In this document: piece after piece, positions 1-6,652 of the stretch | How the letters are laid out: every line of letters begins with the position of its first letter | How positions within the stretch are numbered: position 1 is the stretch's first letter | The notes under the pieces: generated by a model | Databases searched by the model: none | Told to the model about the DNA's origin: nothing | Seen by the model: the letters and a program-made list of their open reading frames with translations, nothing else | Source: Brachyspira sp. CAG:484 | Lineage (GTDB): Bacteria > Cyanobacteriota > Vampirovibrionia > Gastranaerophilales > Gastranaerophilaceae | Direction of reading: 5' to 3' | NCBI GenBank assembly: GCA_000431315.1 | Contig: HF989733.1 | Location: 65,182 to 104,862 of the forward strand | DNA length: 39,681 nt | Made by a program: the position numbers and the translations under genes

Positions 1-120
1 GGGGGGGGGAGCAGCTAAGGTCTGTTTTTGAGGGGCATTAAACTTTCTTAATATTTTCTAAAGTTTTTACAAAAAATAACCGTAGAAAATATTGTAAAAG
101 TTTTAGAAAGGACGGATTTT
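1..120. other. Window edge: G-run and AT-rich leader of the first gene
   Basis: The window opens with nine consecutive G. This may be an assembly break at a homopolymer like the G-tract at 3744-3754, but that is inference. I see no open frame with a start codon in it. The AT-rich stretch that follows holds a perfect 11-bp inverted repeat (50-60 with 83-93) separated by 22 nt. It lies just upstream of the AAAGGA ribosome-binding site (106-112) of the first gene and could be a promoter-proximal operator or a leader stem. Confidence 0.4.
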
Positions 121-501
121 ATGGAAATTACAAGTGCTACAAGCTCAAAAGCAGCTTATGTTAAAGGCCTTGACGATGAAGAAGAAGAGAATGAAGAGCA
201 GCAGGTGCAGGAAGAAAAAGATACTGCCGTAAAATCAAAAGATGCAGGCGATCAGGTTTCTTTTGCTTCGGAAGATTTGGATGAAACTACTGTTAATGAT
301 AAAGTTAGCGGGTTTATTCAAAACTTAATTGCTGCCTCAAATATTACAGATGCTTCCAAGGCACAGCTTCAACAATACCTTGACACATTTGATGTGGCAA
401 AATTTATCAAAAGTTATGGACCGTTTGAATCGGTTCGTGATATTTCCGCTGCAATGTATGCGGTCACATCAGGGTTGATTAAGTATAAAGAAGAAGAGTA
501 A
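121..501 (+). CDS. Hypothetical acidic protein, 126 aa
   Basis: I do not recognise the family. The ATG follows an AAAGGAC-type ribosome-binding site with about 8 nt spacing, so the start is well supported. Residues 19-35 are strongly acidic (runs of E and D) and probably disordered. The C-terminal half (about 55-125) looks like an amphipathic alpha-helical domain without membrane segments or signal peptide, so a soluble cytoplasmic protein is likely. It ends directly before a strong hairpin terminator shared with the convergent prepilin gene. No domain, catalytic motif or neighbour points to a function. Confidence 0.75.
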   Translation: MEITSATSSKAAYVKGLDDEEEENEEQQVQEEKDTAVKSKDAGDQVSFASEDLDETTVNDKVSGFIQNLIAASNITDASKAQLQQYLDTFDVAKFIKSYGPFESVRDISAAMYAVTSGLIKYKEEE

Positions 502-508
502 ATCTAAC

Positions 509-539
509 AAAAAACGGGTTTTTAACACCCGTTTTTTTA
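509..539. terminator. Rho-independent terminator
   Basis: AAAACGGGT pairs with ACCCGTTTT around a short loop, followed by a T-run on the plus strand and mirrored by an A-run upstream, so it can act in both directions. It serves the gene ending at 501. The stop codon of the convergent prepilin gene lies inside its T-tract. The same design recurs at 1591-1617. Confidence 0.85.
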
Positions 540-1229
540 TGGAAGATTGTTAAAATAATCTTTATCTGTTAAAGCTTTATATGTACAGGCAATTCCGTTT
601 TGTGCATTAGTTGATGTTGAGGAACAGTATGTATTTAAATCAGTGAATACTGTTCCATCTGCACCCATAGGAATTAATTTTCCGCTGTCGTTCATTATCT
701 GGAATGTAAATAAATCATGACCCCATGCATTCGGTTTTTTCTTGTAACCGTTTACATCTACTGTTATAAACATGCTCCCTACACCGCTGCCACTTTCTCC
801 TGAGGCTGTATTGTCTTCAATTAATAACACCATGCCGTCTGTTAGTATAAATTGTCCGTCATCAAAAAATTTTGAAGATACTTTACGGCTTTTTGAATAT
901 GTTGTATATGTATTAATAATAAATGTATTATTTTCATCGACAGTACCTCCTATACAGGTTTCAAGGCTACAGTCTTTTAATACATTGAAGTATTTTTTAT
1001 AATAACTTGCAAAGGTTCTGTTCCCATATGAATCTCTCGTTGCAATAAAACCCTGATCAGCGTTTAATCTCTGAAGTGCCTGTGTTAATACGGAATAAGA
1101 TTTTTGCAGCCCGCTCTTATACTGTGCTCCGGCTGTTTTATTTATGAGTGCGGGCAGTGTCATTGCTGCAACTATGCCGATTATTCCCAGAGTTATCAGA
1201 ACTTCTGCTAATGTAAAACCTGCTTTCAT
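537..1229 (-). CDS. Type IV prepilin / pseudopilin-like protein, 230 aa
   Basis: The N-terminus is a class III signal peptide: MKAG followed by FTLAEVLITLGIIG, with the prepilin peptidase site after Gly4 and the conserved Glu at mature position 5. The hydrophobic helix covers residues 5-30 and would pack into a pilus or type II secretion pseudopilus fibre. The rest is a polar globular domain. Around residues 153-170 it carries a signature shared with the prepilins at 2978 and 33602: D-[VI]-N-G, then P-N, then G-x-D-x-F. An excellent AAGGAGGT site lies 5 nt before the ATG. The divergent HTH gene at 1354 shares the intergenic region, which holds a large palindrome that could control both. Whether it is a major pilin, a minor pilin or a substrate-binding pseudopilin cannot be told from sequence. 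Confidence 0.88.
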   Translation of the reverse strand: MKAGFTLAEVLITLGIIGIVAAMTLPALINKTAGAQYKSGLQKSYSVLTQALQRLNADQGFIATRDSYGNRTFASYYKKYFNVLKDCSLETCIGGTVDENNTFIINTYTTYSKSRKVSSKFFDDGQFILTDGMVLLIEDNTASGESGSGVGSMFITVDVNGYKKKPNAWGHDLFTFQIMNDSGKLIPMGADGTVFTDLNTYCSSTSTNAQNGIACTYKALTDKDYFNNLP

Positions 1230-1269
1230 TAATACCTCCTTAATATTTTTTAATCATTAGTTAATTTAT

Positions 1270-1304
1270 TGTTATTATGTTAACTATATATTAACATAAT
1301 AACA
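1270..1304. promoter_or_regulatory. Perfect 14-bp inverted repeat, candidate operator
   Basis: TGTTATTATGTTAA (1270-1283) and TTAACATAATAACA (1291-1304) are exact reverse complements separated by 7 nt. The palindrome lies between the divergent prepilin (537-1229) and HTH (1354) genes and has no T-run, so a dimeric repressor site is likelier than a terminator. A short related palindrome, TGTTAACA, follows at 1327-1334, next to the HTH gene's -10 box. Confidence 0.6.
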
Positions 1305-1341
1305 TATTCATCTGGAAATATCAATGTGTTAACAAATAGCT

Positions 1342-1347
1342 TATAAT
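1342..1347 (+). promoter_or_regulatory. -10 box of the HTH gene (leaderless start)
   Basis: A consensus TATAAT ends 6 nt before the ATG at 1354. A transcript would begin at or next to the start codon, and no Shine-Dalgarno sequence is present. No convincing -35 is visible. A TGTTAACA palindrome (1327-1334) occupies the spacer, as an autorepressor site might. Confidence 0.55.
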
Positions 1348-1353
1348 TATAGA

Positions 1354-1590
1354 ATGGCAATAAATATTGATATTGATACCGGAACTGATATTAACGAACT
1401 GGTAAGGCTGCTTCTTTTTCGTAATAAAATAACTATTGCAGAACTTGCAAGAAGAATGAGCGATTTAAGCGGGAAAGAGTATTCCAGATTTAATGTGCGT
1501 GCAAAAATCGAAAAAGGAACTTTAAAATTTTATGAAATGATACTTATTTGTGACATTTTAGGGTATAAAATAGATATTCATGAGAAATAA
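1354..1590 (+). CDS. Small helix-turn-helix DNA-binding protein, 78 aa
   Basis: Residues 12-75 look like a compact XRE/Cro-type helix-turn-helix domain. ITIAELARRMSD is a typical first HTH helix and turn, SRFNVRAKIEKG a recognition-helix region, and EMILICDILGY the following packing helix. The protein is only the DNA-binding domain, so it would act as a dimeric repressor or accessory regulator. It is divergent from the prepilin gene across a region with a perfect 14-bp inverted repeat, the obvious candidate binding site (inference). The mRNA appears leaderless: TATAAT ends 6 nt upstream and no ribosome-binding site is visible. A bidirectional terminator separates it from convergent der. Confidence 0.78.
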   Translation: MAINIDIDTGTDINELVRLLLFRNKITIAELARRMSDLSGKEYSRFNVRAKIEKGTLKFYEMILICDILGYKIDIHEK

Positions 1591-1617
1591 AAAACGGGTT
1601 TTTAAAACCCGTTTTTA
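1591..1617. terminator. Bidirectional terminator between the HTH gene and der
   Basis: AAAACGGGTTTT pairs with AAAACCCGTTTT around a minimal loop and is followed by TTTATTTTTT. Both flanks are A/T runs, so it can stop transcription from the plus-strand HTH gene and from minus-strand der, whose stop codon lies at its edge. Confidence 0.85.
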
Positions 1618-2952
1618 TTTTTTATCTTTTTCACTTCTTTCCCGAACAAAAATCCTTATAGGAGTTCCGAAAAATCCGAAAGCTTCGCGAAGCTTGTTTT
1701 CTATATAACGTTTGTAATGGTCTTTAAGCAAGTCTGAGTTATTAGCAAAAAGCACAAATGTCGGCGGCTTTATATCTGATTGTGTTGAATAAAGTATTTT
1801 TAAGCGTTTTCCTTTTACTGTAGCAGGAGGGTTCAGCGCATAGAGCTCTTTCACAACTTTATTCAAAAGTCCGGTTGAAACCCGTTTTGTGCACTGCTCA
1901 TAAACTTCTGCCGCTTTATCAAATATCTGGTTTAAGCGTTGTTTTGTTTTTGCACTGATGTAGATTTTAGGTGCAAATTCCAGGAACGGAATATCATTTG
2001 ACAGTTTTTTATCAAACTGGTTGATTGTGTTTGATTTTTTGTCTTCAATGAGATCCCACTTGTTAATTGCTATTATCAAACCTTTTCCGGCTTCTGTAAT
2101 TATTGAAGAAATCTTTTTATCCTGATCTGAGATACCTTCTGTTGCATCAATTACAAGAAGCGCAACATCGCAATCCCTGATTGAGCGGATTGCTCTGTCT
2201 ACAGCGAACTTTTCAACGCCGTAATCAACTTTGGATTTTTTTCTTATACCCGCTGTATCAACTATAACGAACTCTCTGTCTTTATAGTTAATGAAGCTGT
2301 CGATACTGTCGCGTGTTGTGCCTGATATGTCGGAAACTATAACTCTTTCTTCATTTAAAAGAGCATTAACGATAGATGATTTGCCCGCATTCGGTCGTCC
2401 TACTATAGCGATTTTTATAGTGTGGTCTTCTTCTTTGTTTCCGTCAGTTTCCTTGAAATCCTCTGTGATCAAATCCAGAAGATCGCCTACACCCCCGCTT
2501 CCATGAAGTGCTGAAATCCCAACCGGTTCACCTAGAGCAAGTGAATAAAAATCATTTACCATCATGTAAGCTTCAGGGTTGTCAAGCTTGTTAACGGCAA
2601 GAAAAACAGGTTTTTTAGACTGTCTGAGAATATTTGCAATATCATAATCAACCGGATTTACTCCGTCTTTTCCATCGACAAGGAAAATAATTTTGTCCGC
2701 TTCTTCGCAGGCAATACGTGCCTGATCAAAGATTGAAACCATAATTTCATCTTCATCACCCGGAATAATACCGCCGGTATCAATTACAGTAAAAACTTTG
2801 TTCATCCATTCGACATCAAAATATATTCTGTCGCGGGTTACGCCGGGTAAATCGTCTACAATTGAGTTTCTTGAGCCCACAAGACGGTTTACGAACGTAG
2901 ATTTACCTACATTCGGTCGTCCTACTATTGCAACTATCGGTTTTCTTTCCAT
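1615..2952 (-). CDS. der: Ribosome biogenesis GTPase Der (EngA), 445 aa
   Basis: Der is a double-GTPase that matures the 50S subunit. Both G domains are visible: P-loop GRPNVGKST (residues 11-19), DTGG and NKLD in the first, and GRPNAGKSS (about 185), DTAG and NKWD in the second. A C-terminal KH-like domain (about 350-445) follows, and the length matches the family. The start has no Shine-Dalgarno sequence. Instead TATACT (2964-2959, minus strand) ends exactly 6 nt before the ATG, suggesting a leaderless mRNA. It is monocistronic, with a shared terminator at its 3' end. Confidence 0.97.
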   Translation of the reverse strand: MERKPIVAIVGRPNVGKSTFVNRLVGSRNSIVDDLPGVTRDRIYFDVEWMNKVFTVIDTGGIIPGDEDEIMVSIFDQARIACEEADKIIFLVDGKDGVNPVDYDIANILRQSKKPVFLAVNKLDNPEAYMMVNDFYSLALGEPVGISALHGSGGVGDLLDLITEDFKETDGNKEEDHTIKIAIVGRPNAGKSSIVNALLNEERVIVSDISGTTRDSIDSFINYKDREFVIVDTAGIRKKSKVDYGVEKFAVDRAIRSIRDCDVALLVIDATEGISDQDKKISSIITEAGKGLIIAINKWDLIEDKKSNTINQFDKKLSNDIPFLEFAPKIYISAKTKQRLNQIFDKAAEVYEQCTKRVSTGLLNKVVKELYALNPPATVKGKRLKILYSTQSDIKPPTFVLFANNSDLLKDHYKRYIENKLREAFGFFGTPIRIFVRERSEKDKK

Positions 2953-2977
2953 ACAGAAAGTATAACATGAATATTTT

Positions 2978-3788
2978 TTATTGTATCCATTCTTCGTGAC
3001 TTATTTCTCTGTGAAGATAATCCATGTTTCCTGTTTTAATTAACCATATTGCACAGCCTCCGCCGCTGTACCAGGCTTGTCGTTTTGTGCGCGAGCAGGA
3101 TTCTTCTGTCAGCCACCATAAATTATAGCCGGTAATGACAGGGTATTTATTTTTGGTATTAAATAACATAATAAAAAAATCTTTTCCAAATTGATTCGGA
3201 CCTTTTGCGCCGTTAATATCAAGATAAAATATGGCTTTATTTTCTGAATTATTATTGTTGTCGCGTCCACTAATAACACCATTCAAGCCTACAGTTGCCC
3301 CGTTTGCAAGAGCAAAAATATACTCTACATCACGCCATCCGTTCCAGTTTACTGATTGTTTTCCATCAAGCTCAAGATATGTGTTTGGTAAACCATGGCT
3401 GCTATTCTTGTCATTCTGACCGAAATCTTTTGATAATTTTAAGTAAGGTAAAAGTTTTTCGGCAACTGTTTTTGAACTGCTTTTTGTATCTTCTGTAGAC
3501 AGATTCCATTCATCAAGCAAACCGTTTTCCTGATATGCACGGACATATGCTTGAGATAAGATAGAATATGTACTTTTGAACTGATTAATCCATATTTTTT
3601 CCTGTTGCTTCTGAATAAGCGTAGGTAATGTCATAGCTGCCACGACACCGATAATACCAAGAGTAATTAAAACTTCCGCTAAAGTAAATGCGGATTTACG
3701 GGATAATCCCGAAGCGTGAAAAAGCCCGCCGGCGTTATCTAAGCCCCCCCCCCCTCAGAGATTTTGAAGCTATAATTGTATTTTGCAT
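2978..3788 (-). CDS. Prepilin-like protein, frameshifted by a poly-G tract (phase-variable candidate)
   Basis: The open frame starts inside the prepilin helix (GTG at 3643), but upstream codons continue it as FHASGLSRKSA followed by FTLAEVLITLGIIG, so the real start lies further up. A strong GAGGAGGT site precedes an ATG at 3788 that opens MQNTIIASKS and runs into eleven consecutive G (3754-3744). With 11 G that frame stops soon after the tract. With 10 G (or 13, or 7) it reads through into the prepilin, giving about 269 aa with an unusually long leader of about 33 residues and an A|F rather than G|F processing site. The distance from the ATG to the stop is 811 nt, one more than a multiple of three. 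The C-terminal part has the D-I-N-G ... P-N ... G-x-D-x-F signature of the other prepilins here. As sequenced it is OFF. Slippage in the tract would switch it ON. A sequencing or assembly error in the homopolymer is the alternative. Confidence 0.72.
3744..3754 (-). repeat. 11-nt homopolymeric G tract in a coding region
   Basis: Eleven C on the plus strand (G on the coding strand) lie 34 nt inside the prepilin reading frame. Such tracts are classic slipped-strand mispairing sites, for example in Campylobacter contingency genes. Losing one G restores the frame exactly. Confidence 0.85.
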
Positions 3789-3808
3789 AAATACCTCCTC
3801 ATATATTT

Positions 3809-3917
3809 AGTCAAAAGCAGACCTCCGCTGCTTACGCCCCGCCTTCGCACGTCGCGCGCAGCTTCGCTGTCTAATACGCCACTCTAAATTCCGCTCACGT
3901 TCCTTATCGCGGAATTT
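3809..3917 (-). promoter_or_regulatory. GC-rich structured leader of the poly-G prepilin gene
   Basis: This stretch is strikingly GC-rich for the window and sits between the rpsR terminator and the prepilin start. It contains a perfect 9-bp stem (3886-3894 with 3909-3917) followed by a T-run on the plus strand, and a GC-rich segment (3829-3870) with further pairing potential. A 60-codon frame exists on the minus strand (3807-3989), Arg-rich at its C-terminus, but it has no ribosome-binding site. I treat the region as a structured 5' leader or a small repeat element rather than a gene. Confidence 0.4.
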
Positions 3918-3971
3918 TTTCGGACATATAAAACAGCAACCGTTTTGGACATTTATATGATAACATAATTT

Positions 3972-4014
3972 CCAAAAAAAAGGAACCACATATTTCCATG
4001 CGGTTCCTTTTTTG
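3972..4014 (-). terminator. Terminator of the rpsF-ssb-rpsR operon
   Basis: AAAAAGGAACC (to 3988) pairs with GGTTCCTTTTT (4002-4014). On the minus strand it is followed by a T-run, just downstream of the rpsR stop codon at 4031. Confidence 0.85.
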
Positions 4015-4030
4015 GATTTTCATATCTATA

Positions 4031-4264
4031 CTAGTCAAAAGTATATCCGATAATTGCAGCTTCTCTTGCGCGTTTAATTGCTTTTGCAATCATTCTCTGG
4101 TGTTCTGCACAGTTGCCTGTAATTCTGCGAGGAATAATTTTTCCTGCTTCTGTCAGGTATCTTTTCAATTTTGCTGCATCTTTGTAATCAATTTCAGTTA
4201 CTTTGTCTGCACAAAGACTGCAATTTTTACGTTTTTTCTTATCCTGAGCATCTTGTCTTGCCAT
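4031..4264 (-). CDS. rpsR: 30S ribosomal protein S18, 77 aa
   Basis: S18 binds the platform of the 30S subunit together with S6. The sequence has the S18 core (KLKRYLTEAGKIIPRRITG, then AIKRAREAAIIGY) at the normal family length. An N-terminal C-S-L-C pair hints at a zinc-ribbon-like variant, although only two of the usual cysteines are present. It is the last gene of an rpsF-ssb-small ORF-rpsR operon and is followed by a strong terminator. Confidence 0.97.
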   Translation of the reverse strand: MARQDAQDKKKRKNCSLCADKVTEIDYKDAAKLKRYLTEAGKIIPRRITGNCAEHQRMIAKAIKRAREAAIIGYTFD

Positions 4265-4303
4265 GTTTTAATTCGCCTTTCTAGCCTTATTTTTTACTAT
4301 TAC

Positions 4304-4513
4304 TTATTTTTTTCTGTTTCCTGCAAATATTTCGACTAATGAAGTTTTAGCAGTGTTCGTTGTTTTGTTTGATGCTGTAAATATATCCGGTGTAAAAGCT
4401 GCTGCTTTTTTACCCATATATCTTACAGTTGATTTCAATTGTGAATTTTTCATCTTTTGTGTATGCGCTGCATATTTTTGCATTTGCGCAGGGATAAATT
4501 TTACACTACTCAT
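4304..4513 (-). CDS. Small basic protein inside the ribosomal operon, 69 aa
   Basis: I do not recognise it. It lies between ssb and rpsR, with the same strand and tight spacing. The ssb stop codon is at 4530-4532 and an AAAAGGAA ribosome-binding site immediately precedes this ATG, so it is very likely translated. The product is Lys-rich with no membrane segment or cysteine. The canonical bacterial order is rpsF-ssb-rpsR, so this gene is an insertion. Its basic charge and position suggest a ribosome- or nucleic-acid-associated protein, which is inference only. Confidence 0.72.
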   Translation of the reverse strand: MSSVKFIPAQMQKYAAHTQKMKNSQLKSTVRYMGKKAAAFTPDIFTASNKTTNTAKTSLVEIFAGNRKK

Positions 4514-4529
4514 ATTCAGTTTTTCCTTT

Positions 4530-4943
4530 TTAAAATGGTATTTCGTCTTCGCCGATCAGTTCGTTTGAGAAATCATCTGATTCAAACTTCACGATTTCTT
4601 CTGTGCCGAATTTTGAATTTCCTGATGACGCTGCAGTGGAAGAGGAATCTTCACCGAGTTTTTCAATTGTATTTGCATCAATTTCATAAATTCTCTTTTC
4701 GGTTCCGTCATCCATTTTTACTGCTGCAGTCTGCAGTCTGCCTTCGACCAGCACGCGGTCGCCTTTTGTTAGAGATGAAACTATTTCATCCAGAGCATTT
4801 CTTTTAGAAATAACTCTTAATAGCATTTCTTCTCTTTCTCCGATATTAAGAACAAATGCAGAAACCGCAACGTTATTTTGTGAAAAACGTTTTTCCGGCT
4901 GTCTGTATACTGTTCCTGTAACTACTGATTTTGCTAATGACAT
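4530..4943 (-). CDS. ssb: Single-stranded DNA-binding protein, 137 aa
   Basis: The N-terminal OB-fold (about 1-100) opens SLAKSVVTGTVYRQPEKRF and includes GDRVLVEGRLQT. A low-complexity Ser-rich linker follows. The acidic C-terminal tip GEDEIPF matches the SSB protein-interaction peptide (family consensus DDDIPF) that recruits repair and replication partners. It would coat ssDNA in replication and recombination and act with RecJ, which is encoded nearby. It sits 21 nt after rpsF in the ribosomal operon. Confidence 0.95.
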   Translation of the reverse strand: MSLAKSVVTGTVYRQPEKRFSQNNVAVSAFVLNIGEREEMLLRVISKRNALDEIVSSLTKGDRVLVEGRLQTAAVKMDDGTEKRIYEIDANTIEKLGEDSSSTAASSGNSKFGTEEIVKFESDDFSNELIGEDEIPF

Positions 4944-4964
4944 TTTATTTCCTTTTCTTTCGTG

Positions 4965-5264
4965 TTACACAGAAGCTTTTGCTGAAACTTCCATAAACAT
5001 TGTTCTGATAATATTGTCGCTTAATCTTAATTGTCTTTTGAATTCAGCAACTTTGTCAGCAGGCAATGCAAGAACCATTGAAACGAAGAAGCCGTCTCTG
5101 AAGTTCTGGATGTCATAAGCTAATTTTTTTCTTCCCATTTTGTCAGTAGATTCAACTTTGCCGCCAAATTCAACAATGGTATCGCTGATTTTAGCAATTA
5201 ATTTATCTACTTCTTCTGCATCTAAATTTGGTTTAAATACAGTTAATAGTTCATAATTTTTCAT
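4965..5264 (-). CDS. rpsF: 30S ribosomal protein S6, 99 aa
   Basis: The start MKNYELLTVFKPNLDAEEV, the GRKKLAYDIQ region and the C-terminal RLSDNIIRTMF are diagnostic of S6, which binds 16S rRNA as a dimer with S18. The length fits. An AAAGGAG site precedes the ATG. It is the first gene of its operon, with a promoter (5298-5327) at the 3' end of dapF. Confidence 0.97.
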   Translation of the reverse strand: MKNYELLTVFKPNLDAEEVDKLIAKISDTIVEFGGKVESTDKMGRKKLAYDIQNFRDGFFVSMVLALPADKVAEFKRQLRLSDNIIRTMFMEVSAKASV

Positions 5265-5297
5265 TTTTTGTCTCCTTTTGTATTTTGGTGTAACCCA

Positions 5298-5327
5298 ATG
5301 ATAACATGAAAAGACAAATTATTACAA
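5298..5327 (-). promoter_or_regulatory. Sigma70-type promoter of rpsF-ssb-rpsR
   Basis: TTGTAA (5327-5322) and TATCAT (5303-5298) on the minus strand are separated by 18 nt. The -35 box touches the stop codon of dapF. The predicted start leaves a leader of about 27 nt containing the rpsF AAAGGAG site. Confidence 0.6.
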
Positions 5328-6155
5328 CATGTATTCCGCGGTGAAACTGTAATTTGCGGGACCTGTGAGGAAAATGTCTTTCTTCGGATTAAGCTTATTC
5401 CCTTGCCATTCCACGAATACAGCCCCTCCAAGAAGGTTTACCTTAACTTTTTCTTCTGTTAAGTTATTTAAAACACATGCTACTACTGATGCACAGGCAC
5501 CTGTCCCGCAAGCAAGAGTTATGCCGCAGCCGCGTTCGTAAACCCGCATTTCAATTTCTGTTTTAGAGATTACTTTTACAAATTCGGTATTTGTTTTTTC
5601 AGGAAAATATTCGTGTTTTTCAATGACCGGACCATATTTCAAAGCCATATCCATCGGGTTATCGTTGACGGTTATTACACAGTGAGGGTTACCCATTGAC
5701 ACAGGAGTAATATCAAATTCTCTATCCAGTGCTTTTATTTTTCGTTCACCTTTAAAAGGAATTTTTTCATCTTCAAGAACAGGAGTTCCCATATTAACTT
5801 TTACAGTCCCGTCATCGAGCAGCTGTGGTTTAATTATGCCTGCACCTGTGAGAACTGAAAACTCTTTTTTATTTACAAGACCTTTGTCATAAACATATTT
5901 GGCGAAGCATCTCATTCCGTTACCGCACATTTGTGCTATTGACCCGTCAGAGTTATAAAAATACCAGCCTATATCGGTTTCTGAAGTATTGGTTTTCGGG
6001 ATTATCATTCCGTCTGCACCTATTCCGAAGTGTCTGTCGCAGATTTTTTTTGCAAGTTCATCCATAGGAAGATTTGTTTTTTTGTATTGGTCAAAATCTA
6101 TTACTGCAAAATCATTTCCGCAGCCCTGCATTTTTGTAACCTTAATTGTTGTCAT
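5322..6155 (-). CDS. dapF: Diaminopimelate epimerase, 277 aa
   Basis: DapF converts LL-diaminopimelate to the meso form, the last step before lysine and peptidoglycan precursors. The N-terminal MQGCGNDF and the two cysteines of the acid/base pair are present: C77 in MCGNGMRC and C216 in LACGTGACAS. The N-P-H motif (SMGNPHC) and Y-E-R-G are conserved. The usual G-A/C-G-E-T is here G-C-G-I-T, a Glu-to-Ile change next to the second cysteine that is worth noting but unlikely to be fatal. TATAAT lies about 21 nt before the ATG and AAGAGGT is the ribosome-binding site, so there is a short normal leader. Confidence 0.95.
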   Translation of the reverse strand: MTTIKVTKMQGCGNDFAVIDFDQYKKTNLPMDELAKKICDRHFGIGADGMIIPKTNTSETDIGWYFYNSDGSIAQMCGNGMRCFAKYVYDKGLVNKKEFSVLTGAGIIKPQLLDDGTVKVNMGTPVLEDEKIPFKGERKIKALDREFDITPVSMGNPHCVITVNDNPMDMALKYGPVIEKHEYFPEKTNTEFVKVISKTEIEMRVYERGCGITLACGTGACASVVACVLNNLTEEKVKVNLLGGAVFVEWQGNKLNPKKDIFLTGPANYSFTAEYML

Positions 6156-6187
6156 AATAACCTCTTTTCCTCAAATATTATAGCACA

Positions 6188-6210
6188 AACCCCCTGAATT
6201 TCAGGGGGTT
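6188..6210 (-). terminator. Hairpin between the His-rich gene and dapF
   Basis: AACCCCCTGAA pairs with TTCAGGGGGTT. The T-run is clearer on the plus side (TTAATTTTTATT) than after it on the minus strand (TTTGTG), so termination of the minus-strand gene may be only partial. Confidence 0.65.
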
Positions 6211-6215
6211 AATTT

Positions 6216-6527
6216 TTATTCTTTTAAACTTTGGATTGCTTTTTCCAGAGCTTCTGTTTCTGTTATGTTATTTTTTTGTGCATATTCTTTGATAAGGTTA
6301 ATACTTTCTTCACTTAATCTGCGGTTAAATGGTATGCGTTCACAATTTTTTTTGCGTCCTGCGCCTTCTCTCCTTCCGCCATGACCGCAGCAGCCTCTGC
6401 TATGACCGTCTGCTTCCTCGTGATGGCAGTGATGATGTCCTTCTCCATGCTCGTGTTCGTGTCTACAGTGGTGTCCTTCCGTATTATGTCCGCAATGACC
6501 GCCGCATCCTTCTCTTGTAAAAAACAT
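6216..6527 (-). CDS. His/Cys-rich protein with a C-terminal RHH-like segment, 103 aa
   Basis: I chose the ATG at 6527 because an AAAGGAG site lies 7-8 nt upstream. A longer frame to 6578 has no such site. Residues 1-55 are packed with His, Cys, Gly and Glu (clusters such as HEHEHGEGHHHCHHEE), a metal-binding composition. Residues 62-103 (RIPFNRRLSEESINLIKEYA, then NNITETEALEKAI) look like a ribbon-helix-helix strand plus two helices, as in small dimeric repressors. A metal-sensing or metal-storing regulator is a reasonable guess, but in known RHH metal sensors such as NikR the DNA-binding part is N-terminal, so this would be a different arrangement. No transport or metal enzyme gene is adjacent. 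Confidence 0.75.
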   Translation of the reverse strand: MFFTREGCGGHCGHNTEGHHCRHEHEHGEGHHHCHHEEADGHSRGCCGHGGRREGAGRKKNCERIPFNRRLSEESINLIKEYAQKNNITETEALEKAIQSLKE

Positions 6528-6652
6528 ATTTTTCACTCCTTTCTTTAATATTATAGCTCTGTTTTTTGATTTTGTCAATACAAAATCAAGTTTGTAAATA
6601 GCAAAAAAAAATTTGTCAGGATTTAATATAAGTACTTATAAAGGAGAAATAA

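Noticed and set aside
1..40. The G-run at the window edge as a second phase-variable gene
   Set aside because: No start codon or ribosome-binding site is visible and all frames stop within about 40 nt. It may only be an assembly break.
3807..3989. 60-codon Arg-rich ORF upstream of the poly-G prepilin
   Set aside because: No ribosome-binding site, overlap with the operon terminator, and GC-rich low-complexity composition.
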